Shown here: positions 1 to 9,722 of the stretch, one piece after another
Position numbering within the stretch: the first letter of the stretch is position 1
Layout of the letters: every line of letters begins with the position of its first letter
DNA from: Leptospira bandrabouensis
GTDB taxonomy: Bacteria > Spirochaetota > Leptospiria > Leptospirales > Leptospiraceae
NCBI RefSeq assembly: GCF_004770905.1
Contig: NZ_RQHT01000003.1
Span: 124,001 to 188,000 of the forward strand
Length of the DNA stretch: 64,000 bases
Direction: 5' to 3'
Made by a program: the position numbers and the translations under genes
Notes under the pieces: model-generated
What the model was told of the DNA's origin: nothing
Database searches by the model: none
Seen by the model: the letters and a program-made list of their open reading frames with translations, nothing else

Positions 1-1279
1 AATTGAATATTTCTGAAGGCCGAAGGCTTATTTGGTCTTCATTTCTTTCTTCTAGGATGATGGTAACATCAGTATCAGATTCATTTTCAAACACTAAGTT
101 TGGTTTGGGGGAAACTTTGATTTCCTCTTCTTTGGTTTCTGGTAACCACAAAATATCTGTTTGCTTATAGCTGGGTTTGATATCCACGAGTCTATATTTT
201 TTATCACCTTTTTTCCTTAATCGAAACACTCCGGGTCCAATGAGTAAACTAGATGAGTAAGATTTATTTGCTGGGATTGTTTTTGTAAGTAAGATGTGTT
301 GTTTTGTTGCGGGTTCTGCTGCACAATAAAACTGTTTTTCAATCACTCGAATGCTTGGATGTATGTGGAATGTTACCTCTATAGAATTAAAACCCGTGGT
401 ATCAAAATCAATTTCGCAGACTTCACATTCGTCTTTTGATGGTAAGTCACTCAGACGAGTGAGACTTGTGCGTACGCCCCGGCAATGAGGACAAACAATA
501 TCCCAACTAAGTGTAAATATACCTAAACGACAGCCATGTAAGAATAAAAATAATACTTCATCGGGATCTAGTTTTAAGTTTCGGCTAACTTCCTTTATGC
601 GAATTCTGTCTAATTCGTTGTCGGATGCAGATTTAATCCATTGGAAAACCGTAGAAATTGTTTCTTGGGAAACTCCTTTTTTAATTAGGTTTTCAGTTTC
701 TTTCTCAAGTTTTTCTGGATGGATCCATTGACCTTCGGGGGCATAAGAAAATTCTTTTCCTGGGATCAGATTTTTTTGCGGTTTTTTACGTTTGATTTCT
801 TCAGCTATATCTATTAATGCTTTGCGATAGGTAACTTCTAGTTTTGGCATTGCATATTCCAAAAGTTTTCGCGTAAAGAAATTTCTTGGAATCCATCCAA
901 AGTATAAATAGACTTTACTTCTAGATTCACCTAACGTCTCTAAGATGAATCTGGTGCGAACGTAGTGTCCAAATCCCTTTTTATAAATACGTGCGTTTCC
1001 AATCTCTTTCAGATATTCCCATTCCCAAGGAACTTCTTCCCACTCCAATTGGAAACCGACCTGCCTGGTTTTTCCAAAGAGTTTTCCGTCTTTTTCCTGG
1101 TAATCGAACTTAGGCATACCCGCTCTTTGGTTTAAAGCAGAAGTATCGATCAAATGGGGCCAAATTTCTTCTCTTGTTACAGGGAGATCAAATTCCCAAA
1201 GCGAATCAATTGGTGTTGCTAAAGATTTCCATCGTTCTTCCCAGGGGTATTTTTGTAGTAAAGACTCTAAATCAATCAT
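1..1279 (-). CDS. DUF5939-type protein, probable adenylate/guanylate cyclase (partial, C-terminus off window)
   Basis: The first 426 codons are visible; the gene runs off the left edge, so no C-terminal domain can be seen. The N-terminal part (residues 30-165) looks like an SRPBCC/START-type fold. A helical stretch follows, then a zinc-ribbon-like Cys4 set at C263, C266, C285 and C288 with context VCPHCRGVRTSL. This arrangement matches the DUF5939 region that precedes class III nucleotide cyclase domains in spirochaetes (family knowledge). The ATG overlaps the stop of the upstream glycosidase gene in an ATGA, so the two are probably cotranscribed and translationally coupled. The cyclase assignment is inferred because the catalytic domain lies outside the window. 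Confidence 0.6.
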   Translation of the reverse strand, partial: MIDLESLLQKYPWEERWKSLATPIDSLWEFDLPVTREEIWPHLIDTSALNQRAGMPKFDYQEKDGKLFGKTRQVGFQLEWEEVPWEWEYLKEIGNARIYKKGFGHYVRTRFILETLGESRSKVYLYFGWIPRNFFTRKLLEYAMPKLEVTYRKALIDIAEEIKRKKPQKNLIPGKEFSYAPEGQWIHPEKLEKETENLIKKGVSQETISTVFQWIKSASDNELDRIRIKEVSRNLKLDPDEVLFLFLHGCRLGIFTLSWDIVCPHCRGVRTSLTRLSDLPSKDECEVCEIDFDTTGFNSIEVTFHIHPSIRVIEKQFYCAAEPATKQHILLTKTIPANKSYSSSLLIGPGVFRLRKKGDKKYRLVDIKPSYKQTDILWLPETKEEEIKVSPKPNLVFENESDTDVTIILEERNEDQISLRPSEIFN

Positions 1280-3252
1280 AATGGTTTTAGGATGAGAGTT
1301 GCCTTTCCTCCATTTCCTTTGACTGCCAATTCCCCTTCTGTTTCGGAAATTTTTTCTGCATTTGAAAGTACAATTTGTACGCCATTAGGGTAAACAAACC
1401 GTGGGACTTTGATGATACAAGGTTCTTCGATGGCAAGGTCAGAGATCCATTCCAAATAAAATTCTCTATTTTCTAAGTTATATTTCATTTGTAAGGGTGT
1501 TCCTTGGATAAAAGCGGCATAAGGTCTACAAAAACCTTCGATAGCTCTTCCTCCACCCCCATAAACATCGGGGTCTGAACCTGGGATGATTTGGTCTTTC
1601 GAAAAAATACTTAGGTCTTCTTGGTTCCAACCATCTCCCACCATTAAATCATTTTCATTCGATGCAGTATAGTTCCAAAGTGTATTTGATAAAAAGAGTT
1701 GGTCCATCGCATTGTACATGGAATCTAGAGCCATCACATGAAGTTTCCAAATTTTGGGAGAATGGTTTCCTTTTTTCCATTCTTTGTATGCCTTCCCACC
1801 TTGTAGATCAAAAGGAATGCCGAATTCTCCAATCAGACTTGGAATTTTACCGGGAACGGAATCAGCGGTATTTTTAACTCTCGTTAGCTGCCGTACATAC
1901 ATGGCTTCGATTCCAGACTTTCCAAATACAGGACGTTTGGTCAAAGTATCAATCGCAATGGGATAAAGAAAGGTTTTGAAAAGGAGAGTTAGTATATCAT
2001 ACCAATGTGCCGCATTTACAGATAATTTCGGAACTTCCCCATTTAGATAAGGATGTGTGAATGCATCAGATGCTTCTCTTTCAATAAAAACCATCCAATC
2101 TTTTCTGATTTCTTGAATGGTTTTACCAACAGTGCGCATAAAAGGAATTAGGTAATCTGCATCAAAGTCTACGGCTTTACCATTTACGGTTTGAAAAAAA
2201 TCATTTTTTTCGATGAAAGGTGTACCATCTTTTGTAATGGTATAAGCGCCTTCTAATTGGAAGGGATCACCAGGTGATTCAGGTAACCAAATAGAAACCT
2301 TGTTTTGGTTTACGGTTACAGTTTTGGTAGGAACAAATCCACCTTTCCAGATTTTAAGAGTAAGATAAGGTAAGTCTACGGAATAACCATGAGAAGAAAA
2401 CAAAGCATCTATTGGTGACCAACCAAGGCCCGGTTTTGCGGGATCTTCTTCTTTGTTGGTAAGACCTCGATCATTTAAGGCCCTTCCGATAAAACCTTTT
2501 CCTGGTTCGTTTAGGGAATCAAAACCTAAAACAAAGTCAAAATCTTTCACCCTCTCTGCGATTTGTTTCATACAACCCAAATAGTGGCCTTGCAAATAGT
2601 CTTGAACATTCTGGCCTTCGATTAAGAAGTTGGGTGCAAAATCTTTTCCTCCGAAAAACAAAGTCCAAAGAATTCCATTGCCAGCATAACGATAGTTTTG
2701 TGACCAACACATGGTTGGATAATTGTCTTCCTGCCGAATTCCTGGTTTTGAATAATCGTATGCTCTTTGCATGACTATGCTTGCATCTGCTTCCGAAAGT
2801 TTACGATAATCAATTCCCAATTTTTCAAAGATCCAACCAGGAGCGCCATCACCTCCGGTCATACGAGACCAAACATCTTGATGAAAATCTATAAATACAT
2901 AAAATCCATATTCTCCAGCCATCCGAACAATTTCTGTAAAATAATCCAAATAGGCCTCGTCGTATTGATTTGGTCCTTTATGTTCGACTGCTTCCCAAGT
3001 GGTTAATAAACGAATTACGTTAAATCCCCATTTTTTGAGTCTCGTGAAATGGGAATCTGCTTCGAAAAGAGGAAAAGGTCGGCCAATAAAACTCACTTCT
3101 TTGTGGTCTGAAAAATCCGTTGGGAACTGTGTTCCACCGTTAGGAAAAGGAACTTTTGTGTCTCCCCCTAAGTTCACTCCTCTTAAAATCACTTTTCTTC
3201 CGGTTGCATCTACAAACCATTCGCCTTGAGGTGAGAGTTTTTTTGGTGCCAT
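1276..3252 (-). CDS. Glycoside hydrolase family 5 protein, glucosylceramidase/sterylglucosidase-like
   Basis: A 658-residue TIM-barrel glycosidase. The N-terminal strand FVDATGRKVILRGVNLGG is the usual opening of GH5 enzymes. The block DFHQDVWSRMTGGDGAPGW (122-140) is typical of the subgroup that holds endoglycoceramidases and fungal glucosylceramidase/ergosteryl-glucosidases. The likely acid/base is E249 in SLNEPGKG and the nucleophile E476 in LIGEFGIPFD. No signal peptide is visible, so it probably acts in the cytoplasm on a glycolipid. It lies 5 bp after the O-antigen ligase-like gene and overlaps the cyclase-type gene by 4 bp, forming an operon. The fold is clear; the substrate is inferred. 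Confidence 0.85.
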   Translation of the reverse strand: MAPKKLSPQGEWFVDATGRKVILRGVNLGGDTKVPFPNGGTQFPTDFSDHKEVSFIGRPFPLFEADSHFTRLKKWGFNVIRLLTTWEAVEHKGPNQYDEAYLDYFTEIVRMAGEYGFYVFIDFHQDVWSRMTGGDGAPGWIFEKLGIDYRKLSEADASIVMQRAYDYSKPGIRQEDNYPTMCWSQNYRYAGNGILWTLFFGGKDFAPNFLIEGQNVQDYLQGHYLGCMKQIAERVKDFDFVLGFDSLNEPGKGFIGRALNDRGLTNKEEDPAKPGLGWSPIDALFSSHGYSVDLPYLTLKIWKGGFVPTKTVTVNQNKVSIWLPESPGDPFQLEGAYTITKDGTPFIEKNDFFQTVNGKAVDFDADYLIPFMRTVGKTIQEIRKDWMVFIEREASDAFTHPYLNGEVPKLSVNAAHWYDILTLLFKTFLYPIAIDTLTKRPVFGKSGIEAMYVRQLTRVKNTADSVPGKIPSLIGEFGIPFDLQGGKAYKEWKKGNHSPKIWKLHVMALDSMYNAMDQLFLSNTLWNYTASNENDLMVGDGWNQEDLSIFSKDQIIPGSDPDVYGGGGRAIEGFCRPYAAFIQGTPLQMKYNLENREFYLEWISDLAIEEPCIIKVPRFVYPNGVQIVLSNAEKISETEGELAVKGNGGKATLILKPL

Positions 3253-3257
3253 TAGAT

Positions 3258-4604
3258 TTATCCTTTAAGTTTTAATTCGTTTTTATGATTGGACTCGGCG
3301 TAAATGTTAAGATACCCAAGTAAAAAGTAAAACACAATCAATACTTCATCATCTTGAAAATAACATTGTAAAAGACCAGAAAAGAAAAATCCTACTAAAC
3401 CATAAGTCATAAACCTAGTTTCTTTAGGAATGTACCCATTTAATAGTGTATAAAGTATTCCTACAAATAAAAGTAAGTATAAGATCCCTTGAGGCACACC
3501 GAATACAGCTGTTAAATGAAAGTAATCATTGTGAGCGTGTCCTCTTTGTGTGACTTCATAAAAGAAACTTAGTTCTTTGTGTTCTTTTTCCTTTTCTTTC
3601 CTGGAAATTTCGATTTCTTTTTGGTAGTTCCCTGATCCAATTCCAAAAATAGGATTTTTTTCAATTAGAGGAAAGGTGGAATCCCAAATAAAGGTTCTAC
3701 CCGAATCAGTGTGTTTCTCTCCACCAAACAAAGGATCTACGACTCGTTTGACTGCATTTGTAGTTTTGTAGCCTGTAAATACCAAAATCAAAGAGAGTAA
3801 AATTAATATCCCAATTCGTTTTAACATTTTTTTTGTTATATCTTTATCGATAAAAATTAGAACATATATTCCGAATAAAGTACTCACAAAGGCTCCAAGA
3901 AGTGAAGACCTCGCATTGTTAAATAAAAAGACTATAGCAACCAATAAAAGTAATATAGCATTGATGGAAATTTTAGAGAATGATTCTTTTTTATACCAAG
4001 AATCATACAATCGGAATACAAAACCAGGGAAGATAAAAGCAAGTAATCCGCCGAAAGTAAGATGGGTATTCATAAGTCCGATTGGAAGGTAGATATTTAC
4101 GTTGGATATTTTGCCGTAGTGGTGTTGGTAAGGCCAAGAAGCAGAAGTTTTATAAAGATCGGAAATTAATCGAGATAGTCTTGTCATTGAAAAAATAGAA
4201 ATAAATCCGGTTATCACAATGATTAATGCAAAGATAAAAAATGTTTTATAGAGATATTTTTTGTCTTCAGGTTTGATCCCTTGGACCGTGACAAATGCCG
4301 TTACTAGGAAAATGTCTTTCATCTCGTCGCGAAATGCGTGTTTGATGGTTATAAAATCAAATCCAGATGCTGCGAAATGATACAAAACTGTTACAAGTTG
4401 CCAAACGTAAAATAGGAAGAGAATTTTTACTAATTGGCTCCTGAGTTTTGGTTTTTCAGGAAGAAAGAGAAAAAAAACAAAAGAGAGGAGTAAGAAAAGT
4501 TGGCTTAAGGAAACGGAAAGGGCACAGGAAATGATGGACAAGGTTAGAAACGAACGATAGATTCGGTAAAACATACTTTGGATGAGACTAATGCTTTTCT
4601 CCAA
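3258..4604 (-). CDS. O-antigen ligase/polymerase-like membrane protein
   Basis: A 448-residue protein with about ten hydrophobic segments and one large hydrophilic loop (residues 281-362). That loop contains GIGSGNYQKE (321-330) and RGHAHNDYFH (354-363), the arginine/histidine motif of the Wzy_C family of O-antigen ligases and polymerases. These inner-membrane enzymes transfer or polymerise undecaprenyl-linked glycans at the periplasmic face. The reading frame opens with TTG at 4604; an in-frame ATG at 4574 is a reasonable alternative because neither has a good Shine-Dalgarno. It is divergent from a GT4 gene with only 18 bp between them. Ligase and polymerase cannot be told apart from sequence alone. 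Confidence 0.8.
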   Translation of the reverse strand: MEKSISLIQSMFYRIYRSFLTLSIISCALSVSLSQLFLLLSFVFFLFLPEKPKLRSQLVKILFLFYVWQLVTVLYHFAASGFDFITIKHAFRDEMKDIFLVTAFVTVQGIKPEDKKYLYKTFFIFALIIVITGFISIFSMTRLSRLISDLYKTSASWPYQHHYGKISNVNIYLPIGLMNTHLTFGGLLAFIFPGFVFRLYDSWYKKESFSKISINAILLLLVAIVFLFNNARSSLLGAFVSTLFGIYVLIFIDKDITKKMLKRIGILILLSLILVFTGYKTTNAVKRVVDPLFGGEKHTDSGRTFIWDSTFPLIEKNPIFGIGSGNYQKEIEISRKEKEKEHKELSFFYEVTQRGHAHNDYFHLTAVFGVPQGILYLLLFVGILYTLLNGYIPKETRFMTYGLVGFFFSGLLQCYFQDDEVLIVFYFLLGYLNIYAESNHKNELKLKG

Positions 4605-4622
4605 TTTGTAAAGAGGTAACAG

Positions 4623-5912
4623 TTGCGAGTCTTATATTTTTCCGATACTTTTTTGCCAAAAACCGACGGAGTCGCTGTTTCTATTAAAAATTTTTCTGAA
4701 CTTTTGGCTTTGCGAGGCCACGAATTTTGTATTTGTGCACCCAAATATGGGGACGGGGACTTTGATCGGATGACGGACAATATCCAGGTGGTTCGATTTC
4801 GTTCTGGATACTTGCCAAGTTACCCCGATATTAAAGTGGTTTTGCCCTCACCTGGCAAAATCAAACGAATTATTGAAGATTTCAAACCTGACCTCATTCA
4901 CATCCACACCCCGGGACTTTTGGGTCTTTATGCTGTGAATGCTGCTGAACGATTTGGTATTCCTACCATTGGTACCTATCATACTTTGATGGCTGAGCAG
5001 GAAATGTATGTATCCTTTTACCGGTTATTCAAACTCGATAAACTTTTTTTCAAAGCAAACAAGTTTAAGAAAAAACTAAATATCGATGAGTTAGATAAAA
5101 TTGTAAAATTTGATAACTTTAATATTCGCAAAAAAATCATTCTAAAAATATGTAATGATATCTATAATAGATGCGATGTAGTGATTTCCCCGAGTCATCT
5201 CATCAAAGAACAACTCATAGAATATGGAATCACTCGTCCGATAACTGTGGTTTCTAATGGAATGGACTTAAAAAGATTTCAAGGGACTCCAAAAACATAT
5301 GCGGCAGGGGATGCTCCCAAGTTTTTGCATGTAGGGAGAATCTCTTATGAGAAAAATTGTGATGTGATCCTTAATGCATTCAAAACTATCCATGAACATT
5401 ATCCGAAAGCAACTTTGACAATCATTGGTGAAGGTCCCGCCATTCCATCTTTACAAAGACAAGCCGAACATTTAGGGATTCAAGATGCTGTAAACTTCAA
5501 AGGATTTATCCCCAATGCCGTGTTACATGAAGAATATCCAAAGTATGATGTATTTTTAACTGCATCGACTATGGAAACACAAGGTCTTGTTGTTTTAGAA
5601 GCCATTGCTTGTGGGTTACCTGCTGTCGGTGTGGATGCCTTTGCTTTACCAGAACTGATCCGTCATGGTGAAAATGGATACATTGCCAAATCTTTCGATG
5701 CCAAAGGGATCGCACAAGCCGCCCTTGAAATCATCCGTAATCCTGAAGAGTATGCTAAGTTCTCTAAAAATTCCATTCAGATTGCTTCAGGCCATGAAAT
5801 GGAAAAATGTGTAGATGCAATGGAAGAAGTATATTCAAAAGTTGTAGAAGCAATGAAAGGAAAAGTTAAAAAAACTAATATCTTTGATTTGTTTTTTGAT
5901 TTTATGCAATGA
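4623..5912 (+). CDS. Glycosyltransferase family 4 (GT-B fold)
   Basis: A 429-residue GT4 enzyme. The N-terminal half starts [20 protein letters not shown], the usual glycine-containing acceptor loop. The C-terminal half shows [12 protein letters not shown], a GEGP loop and the [15 protein letters not shown] block, the EX7E nucleotide-sugar motif. Such enzymes are often alpha-mannosyl- or glucosyltransferases that build glycolipids or LPS on the cytoplasmic side of the inner membrane. An insert of about 50 residues after position 140 is rich in Lys, Phe and Asn and could lie on the membrane. The start is TTG at 4623, supported by an AAGAGG at 4611-4616. The sugar specificity is unknown. Confidence 0.88.
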   Translation: MRVLYFSDTFLPKTDGVAVSIKNFSELLALRGHEFCICAPKYGDGDFDRMTDNIQVVRFRSGYLPSYPDIKVVLPSPGKIKRIIEDFKPDLIHIHTPGLLGLYAVNAAERFGIPTIGTYHTLMAEQEMYVSFYRLFKLDKLFFKANKFKKKLNIDELDKIVKFDNFNIRKKIILKICNDIYNRCDVVISPSHLIKEQLIEYGITRPITVVSNGMDLKRFQGTPKTYAAGDAPKFLHVGRISYEKNCDVILNAFKTIHEHYPKATLTIIGEGPAIPSLQRQAEHLGIQDAVNFKGFIPNAVLHEEYPKYDVFLTASTMETQGLVVLEAIACGLPAVGVDAFALPELIRHGENGYIAKSFDAKGIAQAALEIIRNPEEYAKFSKNSIQIASGHEMEKCVDAMEEVYSKVVEAMKGKVKKTNIFDLFFDFMQ

Positions 5913-5975
5913 TTTAGGCCTTTTCAGTGTGTCATTCGGTGGTGTTGGTACTGAGAAAGGGAAGAAAACAAAAGT

Positions 5976-6024
5976 TGGTATTTTATCTTAGTTCATTCCT
6001 TATTCACAACCGGATAAAATACCA
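5976..6024. repeat. 12-bp inverted repeat between convergent genes
   Basis: GGTATTTTATC at 5977-5987 is exactly complementary to GATAAAATACC at 6013-6023, and one further T-A pair extends the stem, with a 25-nt loop. The right arm lies in the last codons of the minus-strand gene ending at 5993. The element could act as a shared hairpin at the 3' ends of the converging transcripts. There is no clear U-run, so a classic intrinsic terminator is not certain. Confidence 0.4.
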
Positions 6025-7108
6025 CCGATTTTAGAACTCTGCCTTCTTCTCTGTCTTCATAAACAACTTCTGCTTGTTTGGTGCGAGCTGGCATATAAAG
6101 TTGGATGGCCTCCACAATTTCATAGGCACTGAGAGTATAATCTAACACTTTGATTGCAAGCTCTACGCCAAGAAATCTTTCGCGAGTTACAGTTTTTGTT
6201 TCTGTTTTTTTTGCTATTATGAGCCATTTATAAAGTCTTGCTGAACGATTGGTATCTAGTAAATTTCCAATGTCCAATTTCATTTGTGGAAGGACAGCTG
6301 GTGTTTGGCTAAATCGGATTTCGATTCTTTTGGATTGTGATTCACTTAATTTTAAAGATAATTGTTTATCAAACAATTCATCATCTATATATTCGATGCG
6401 ATCACAGGTGGAATAAACTGTATCACATAAATTTCCGTAATTTTTATGAAAGAAAAATACCTGTAATACTTTTCCGGATGTAGGATGATAAAGGACTTTC
6501 GCATTATAATGTCCCATTCGCCCAAACTTAAAAACAGAACGTATTCGTTTGTATAAATTATAACTGAGTCCAAAAAGATCTTTGATGACAGGGACATCTG
6601 TAAAGCCAATGCCTCTTGTAGCAATATAAAATGGTTCCAAACTTACATGGCCATCTCTTTTGGCAATTTCCCTTAGGTATTCCGTGATATCATCCATTTG
6701 GGAGTCACTTAAAAGAAGGGGATGATCCAAAAAATCAACCACCACCTTACCGCCATTTTTTCCTAGTTCATCCCATACCTCGGACAAATACGTCCCGTCC
6801 TTTGAGTATGGAATTTTTTTACAAACCAAGTCTTGGCATTTGATTTGTTCTTCATAATCTACTTTGTTGGGTGAAGGAAGAATTACTTCTTGGAACTCAG
6901 AAGAAAACTCTTCCGCATGGACTTCATTTGTGGTGAGAAAAAGTAATAATGTAAAGAAAACACAAAACTGAAATGTAATTAGGGTTATGTGGATGGAATT
7001 ATTTTTTAAGTAAAGGTTAGCGGATTGAGGCCTGAAAAGTTCGGAGAAAAAAGTCCCTTCGTTTGGTTTTATTGATTTAGGAGATATCTGCTTTTTTAAC
7101 GAATTCAT
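5993..7108 (-). CDS. Exported or membrane-anchored protein of unknown function
   Basis: A 371-residue protein that I do not recognise. It has a long N-terminal leader of about 40 residues, then a hydrophobic segment (about 40-62) ending near NEVHAEEF, which suits a signal peptide with cleavage at VHA or a signal anchor. The rest is soluble, mixed alpha/beta, with four Cys in two pairs (IKCQDLVCKK; NLCDTVYSTCDR) that could form periplasmic disulfides. The ATG is well supported by an AGGAG on the minus strand 7 nt upstream. It follows the DUF4254-GT9 pair by 40 bp on the same strand, so an envelope role is possible but unproven. Confidence 0.75.
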   Translation of the reverse strand: MNSLKKQISPKSIKPNEGTFFSELFRPQSANLYLKNNSIHITLITFQFCVFFTLLLFLTTNEVHAEEFSSEFQEVILPSPNKVDYEEQIKCQDLVCKKIPYSKDGTYLSEVWDELGKNGGKVVVDFLDHPLLLSDSQMDDITEYLREIAKRDGHVSLEPFYIATRGIGFTDVPVIKDLFGLSYNLYKRIRSVFKFGRMGHYNAKVLYHPTSGKVLQVFFFHKNYGNLCDTVYSTCDRIEYIDDELFDKQLSLKLSESQSKRIEIRFSQTPAVLPQMKLDIGNLLDTNRSARLYKWLIIAKKTETKTVTRERFLGVELAIKVLDYTLSAYEIVEAIQLYMPARTKQAEVVYEDREEGRVLKSVVFYPVVNKE

Positions 7109-7148
7109 AAAAGTCTCCTATCATTAGTGGATTTGTTGATTTAGCGAT

Positions 7149-8207
7149 TCACCAAAGAGTATTTACGTTTTGGATGAGTCGGATCCGTCTAACAACATCT
7201 AGTGGGTCAATCAGTTCCATACAAGCATGGTCTCCACGCCAACATTTAGTGTTTCCGTAAATCGAACAAGGGCGACAAGGTAGGTCCACTTGTAACACTC
7301 CTGAATCTTCTTGGGCAAAAGGACCGAATCCAGAAAGAGGATGTGTGGTCCCATAAATTCCTATCACAGGTTTTTTGAGAAGGGCAGCAATATGAACGTT
7401 GGAACTATCCATTCCAATCATGACATCCAACCTATCCATAATCCCGAGTTCCCCACGAATTCCTAAATTTCCACCTTGGACGATATGAGCCCTTGTATGA
7501 CCATTCCGAAGGATTTCTAATTCCTTAGCCTCATCCTTCCCGCCAAACAGAAATACATTACAATCTGGAAATTCATCGAGTAAAACTTCGACGAGGCGTT
7601 TGCATTTCTCAAAACTCCATTCTTTAAGTGCATGTCCCGCAAAAGGTGCAAATCCAAACCATTGACCTTCTTTTTTATCAATCCCAATGGATTTAAAAAA
7701 ATCTCGAGCAAATACTTTCGATTCCCCATCTACATTGAGCCAAGGACCTTTGCGGATCGGTGCATCAAATCCGGCTTTCCGAAATACGTTTAAATATCGT
7801 TCGACGGTGTGTGGAAGTGGGTTTAATTTTTTATTATAACGTCTTGTTTGTGCTAATTTTTCCCGACGACCTTTGATGATTTTGGAGTAGGGAACACCTT
7901 GGCTACGAAATAGAAAAGCAATGAACCTGGAACGAACCGATCCATGTAAATCGATGACATGCCCGAATGGTCCTAGTTTGGCGATATCACGATACATTCG
8001 CCAGAGACCCAAAATTCCTTTGTATTTTTTTAGATTCATCCCGAGGACATTCAAATTAGGGATATTATAGAAAAACGGGGCGAAGTTTCCTCTGGTAACA
8101 ACTGTAAGTTGAATATTAGAATATTTAGCTGCAATGGCGATGAGTGCTGGTGTCATTAATGCCACATCACCCATTGCAGAAAATCTTAATACTAAGAGGT
8201 TTGTCAT
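7149..8207 (-). CDS. Glycosyltransferase family 9 (ADP-heptose:LPS heptosyltransferase-like)
   Basis: A 352-residue GT9-type protein. It begins with LLVLRFSAMGDVALMTPAL, the usual heptosyltransferase N-terminus. It contains FAPFAGHALKEWSFE in the donor domain and GMDSSNVHIAALLKKPVIGIYG, the conserved C-terminal nucleotide-sugar site. The C-terminal CRPCSIYGNTKC...C cysteine cluster is common in this family. It would add a heptose or related sugar to the LPS core in the cytoplasm. Its ATG overlaps the stop of the DUF4254 gene (ATGA at 8204-8207), so the two are coupled. The exact donor sugar is not readable from sequence. Confidence 0.88.
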   Translation of the reverse strand: MTNLLVLRFSAMGDVALMTPALIAIAAKYSNIQLTVVTRGNFAPFFYNIPNLNVLGMNLKKYKGILGLWRMYRDIAKLGPFGHVIDLHGSVRSRFIAFLFRSQGVPYSKIIKGRREKLAQTRRYNKKLNPLPHTVERYLNVFRKAGFDAPIRKGPWLNVDGESKVFARDFFKSIGIDKKEGQWFGFAPFAGHALKEWSFEKCKRLVEVLLDEFPDCNVFLFGGKDEAKELEILRNGHTRAHIVQGGNLGIRGELGIMDRLDVMIGMDSSNVHIAALLKKPVIGIYGTTHPLSGFGPFAQEDSGVLQVDLPCRPCSIYGNTKCWRGDHACMELIDPLDVVRRIRLIQNVNTLW

Positions 8208-8827
8208 TTCTGATTCTTATACAATGATGGATTTAAATTTTGGTCATTGTACATCTTCATTTGACGATATACTTTTACTTTTTTGATTCCTTGTGAATAA
8301 TCAGAAAAAAGTTCATCCAAACATTTTTTAAGGTCTTCTCTTTGGTCTAGGAGAACATCTAGTTTTGCTTGACATTTTGCTATATGTTCTTTTGTGGCCG
8401 AGGCATCTTTTCTAGAAACTTGTTCTTCCATATGATAGATCTTGAGTTCCAAGATACTCATGCGGTCGAGTAACCATGCTGGTGATTCTGAATTTAATCT
8501 TGCATCAGGTTTTGGAGTGACAGACCGAAACATATCAATCACAAAGTCATCCAGTTTTTCCACCATATCAGTTCGGTCTTGGTTGAGTTTGTCTATCTTT
8601 CGTTTGAGAGCCACAACCTCTTCTAAAGCAATGTCGGGCCTTCTGATTTCATCTTCAATATGCCATTGGATGGTATCAATGTGGTTTTTTTGGTAGAGTG
8701 TGGACTCTAAACTTCCTTCTGGATAAGGATTGGGGTGAGGGGCTTCTTTTTTATGCCAATCTTGAACGGATTGTTGGAAAATTGAGACGGCTTTAATGGC
8801 TTCCAAGGCTTTCATATCGTAATGCAA
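8204..8827 (-). CDS. DUF4254 family protein
   Basis: A 207-residue, largely helical cytoplasmic protein matching DUF4254. The family pattern is seen in AVSIFQQSVQDWHKKE near the N-terminus and LYQKNHIDTIQWHIEDEIR at about 44-62, followed by a heptad-like helical region to residue 185. In other genomes DUF4254 genes are often next to GT9 heptosyltransferases, as here. This supports a role with LPS core synthesis, but no biochemical function is known to me. The frame opens with TTG at 8827; the ATG at 8815 (residue 5) may be the true start, as neither has a clear ribosome binding site. Confidence 0.8.
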   Translation of the reverse strand: MHYDMKALEAIKAVSIFQQSVQDWHKKEAPHPNPYPEGSLESTLYQKNHIDTIQWHIEDEIRRPDIALEEVVALKRKIDKLNQDRTDMVEKLDDFVIDMFRSVTPKPDARLNSESPAWLLDRMSILELKIYHMEEQVSRKDASATKEHIAKCQAKLDVLLDQREDLKKCLDELFSDYSQGIKKVKVYRQMKMYNDQNLNPSLYKNQK

Positions 8828-8918
8828 ATCATGATTTAATATGGTTTTTGGCGTTCAATCTAAATATTTCCCAGGTTTTTCGCTTTCTTTTGCCACCATT
8901 TTTAGTTTTTTACAGTAC

Positions 8919-9722
8919 ATGTGCTTAGTTGTGATCGCCTATAAGGTCCATCCAGATTACCCGCTTGTCATTGTTTCCAATAGAGATGAATTTTTTGAAA
9001 GGCCGACAGAACCCATCCACACTTGGGATTGTCAACCTACCATCCTTGCAGGGAAAGATTTAAAAGCAGGGGGAACTTGGCTTGGTGCGAATTCCTTGGG
9101 AAAAGTTGCCTTTCTTACCAATGTTAGAAATTTTAGAAAACCTCCTCACCCCCATCCAAGATCAAGAGGAAACCTTGTTTTAGATTTTTTAAAATCACCT
9201 AAGGACTTTAGTGCTCGTCAATACCAAGAGGAAGTTCTGAAAACGGTATCTGACTATGAAGGATTTAATTTATTTGTTTTTGATGGGAACCATGCCAGTT
9301 ACGTTGGAGGGGATCCATTACAATCCTATAACTTAGAACCAGGGTTTCATGCAGTCAGCAATGCCAATTGGAATACAGTTTGGCCAAAGACCGCAAAATT
9401 GAAAACAAACGTCGAACAGGTGTTTGATTCCTTCCCAATGAATGAGAATTGGCGTACTTTTGTTACCCTGGAATTTTTTAGACTTTTGGCAAATGCAGAT
9501 CTTGTGAAAGAAGACTCTCTTCTGCCCGATACAGGAATTGGTTTGGAACGGGAAAGGTATTTATCATCCATTCGCATTCGTGTTCCTGGATACGGTACCC
9601 GAGCTTCTACAATTTTATTTTATGGAAAAGATGGTGTGGAAATGTTGGAAAGAACCTTCCCCGATCCGCTTTCTAATGAATATTCGGAACGGAGAGAGGT
9701 TTTAGCATTTAGCGAGAGTTAG
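8919..9722 (+). CDS. NRDE/TANGO2 family protein
   Basis: A 267-residue protein if started at the ATG at 8919, giving the N-terminus [10 protein letters not shown]. The Met-Cys start is characteristic of the NRDE (TANGO2) family, where Cys2 is thought to be exposed like an Ntn-hydrolase nucleophile. The 26-residue upstream extension in the open frame is therefore rejected. The signature [11 protein letters not shown] (20-30) and GGTWLGAN (51-58) are present. TANGO2 proteins are linked to lipid and haem handling in eukaryotes; the bacterial role is unclear. Its stop overlaps that of the convergent glyA gene by 4 bp. Confidence 0.88.
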   Translation: MCLVVIAYKVHPDYPLVIVSNRDEFFERPTEPIHTWDCQPTILAGKDLKAGGTWLGANSLGKVAFLTNVRNFRKPPHPHPRSRGNLVLDFLKSPKDFSARQYQEEVLKTVSDYEGFNLFVFDGNHASYVGGDPLQSYNLEPGFHAVSNANWNTVWPKTAKLKTNVEQVFDSFPMNENWRTFVTLEFFRLLANADLVKEDSLLPDTGIGLERERYLSSIRIRVPGYGTRASTILFYGKDGVEMLERTFPDPLSNEYSERREVLAFSES

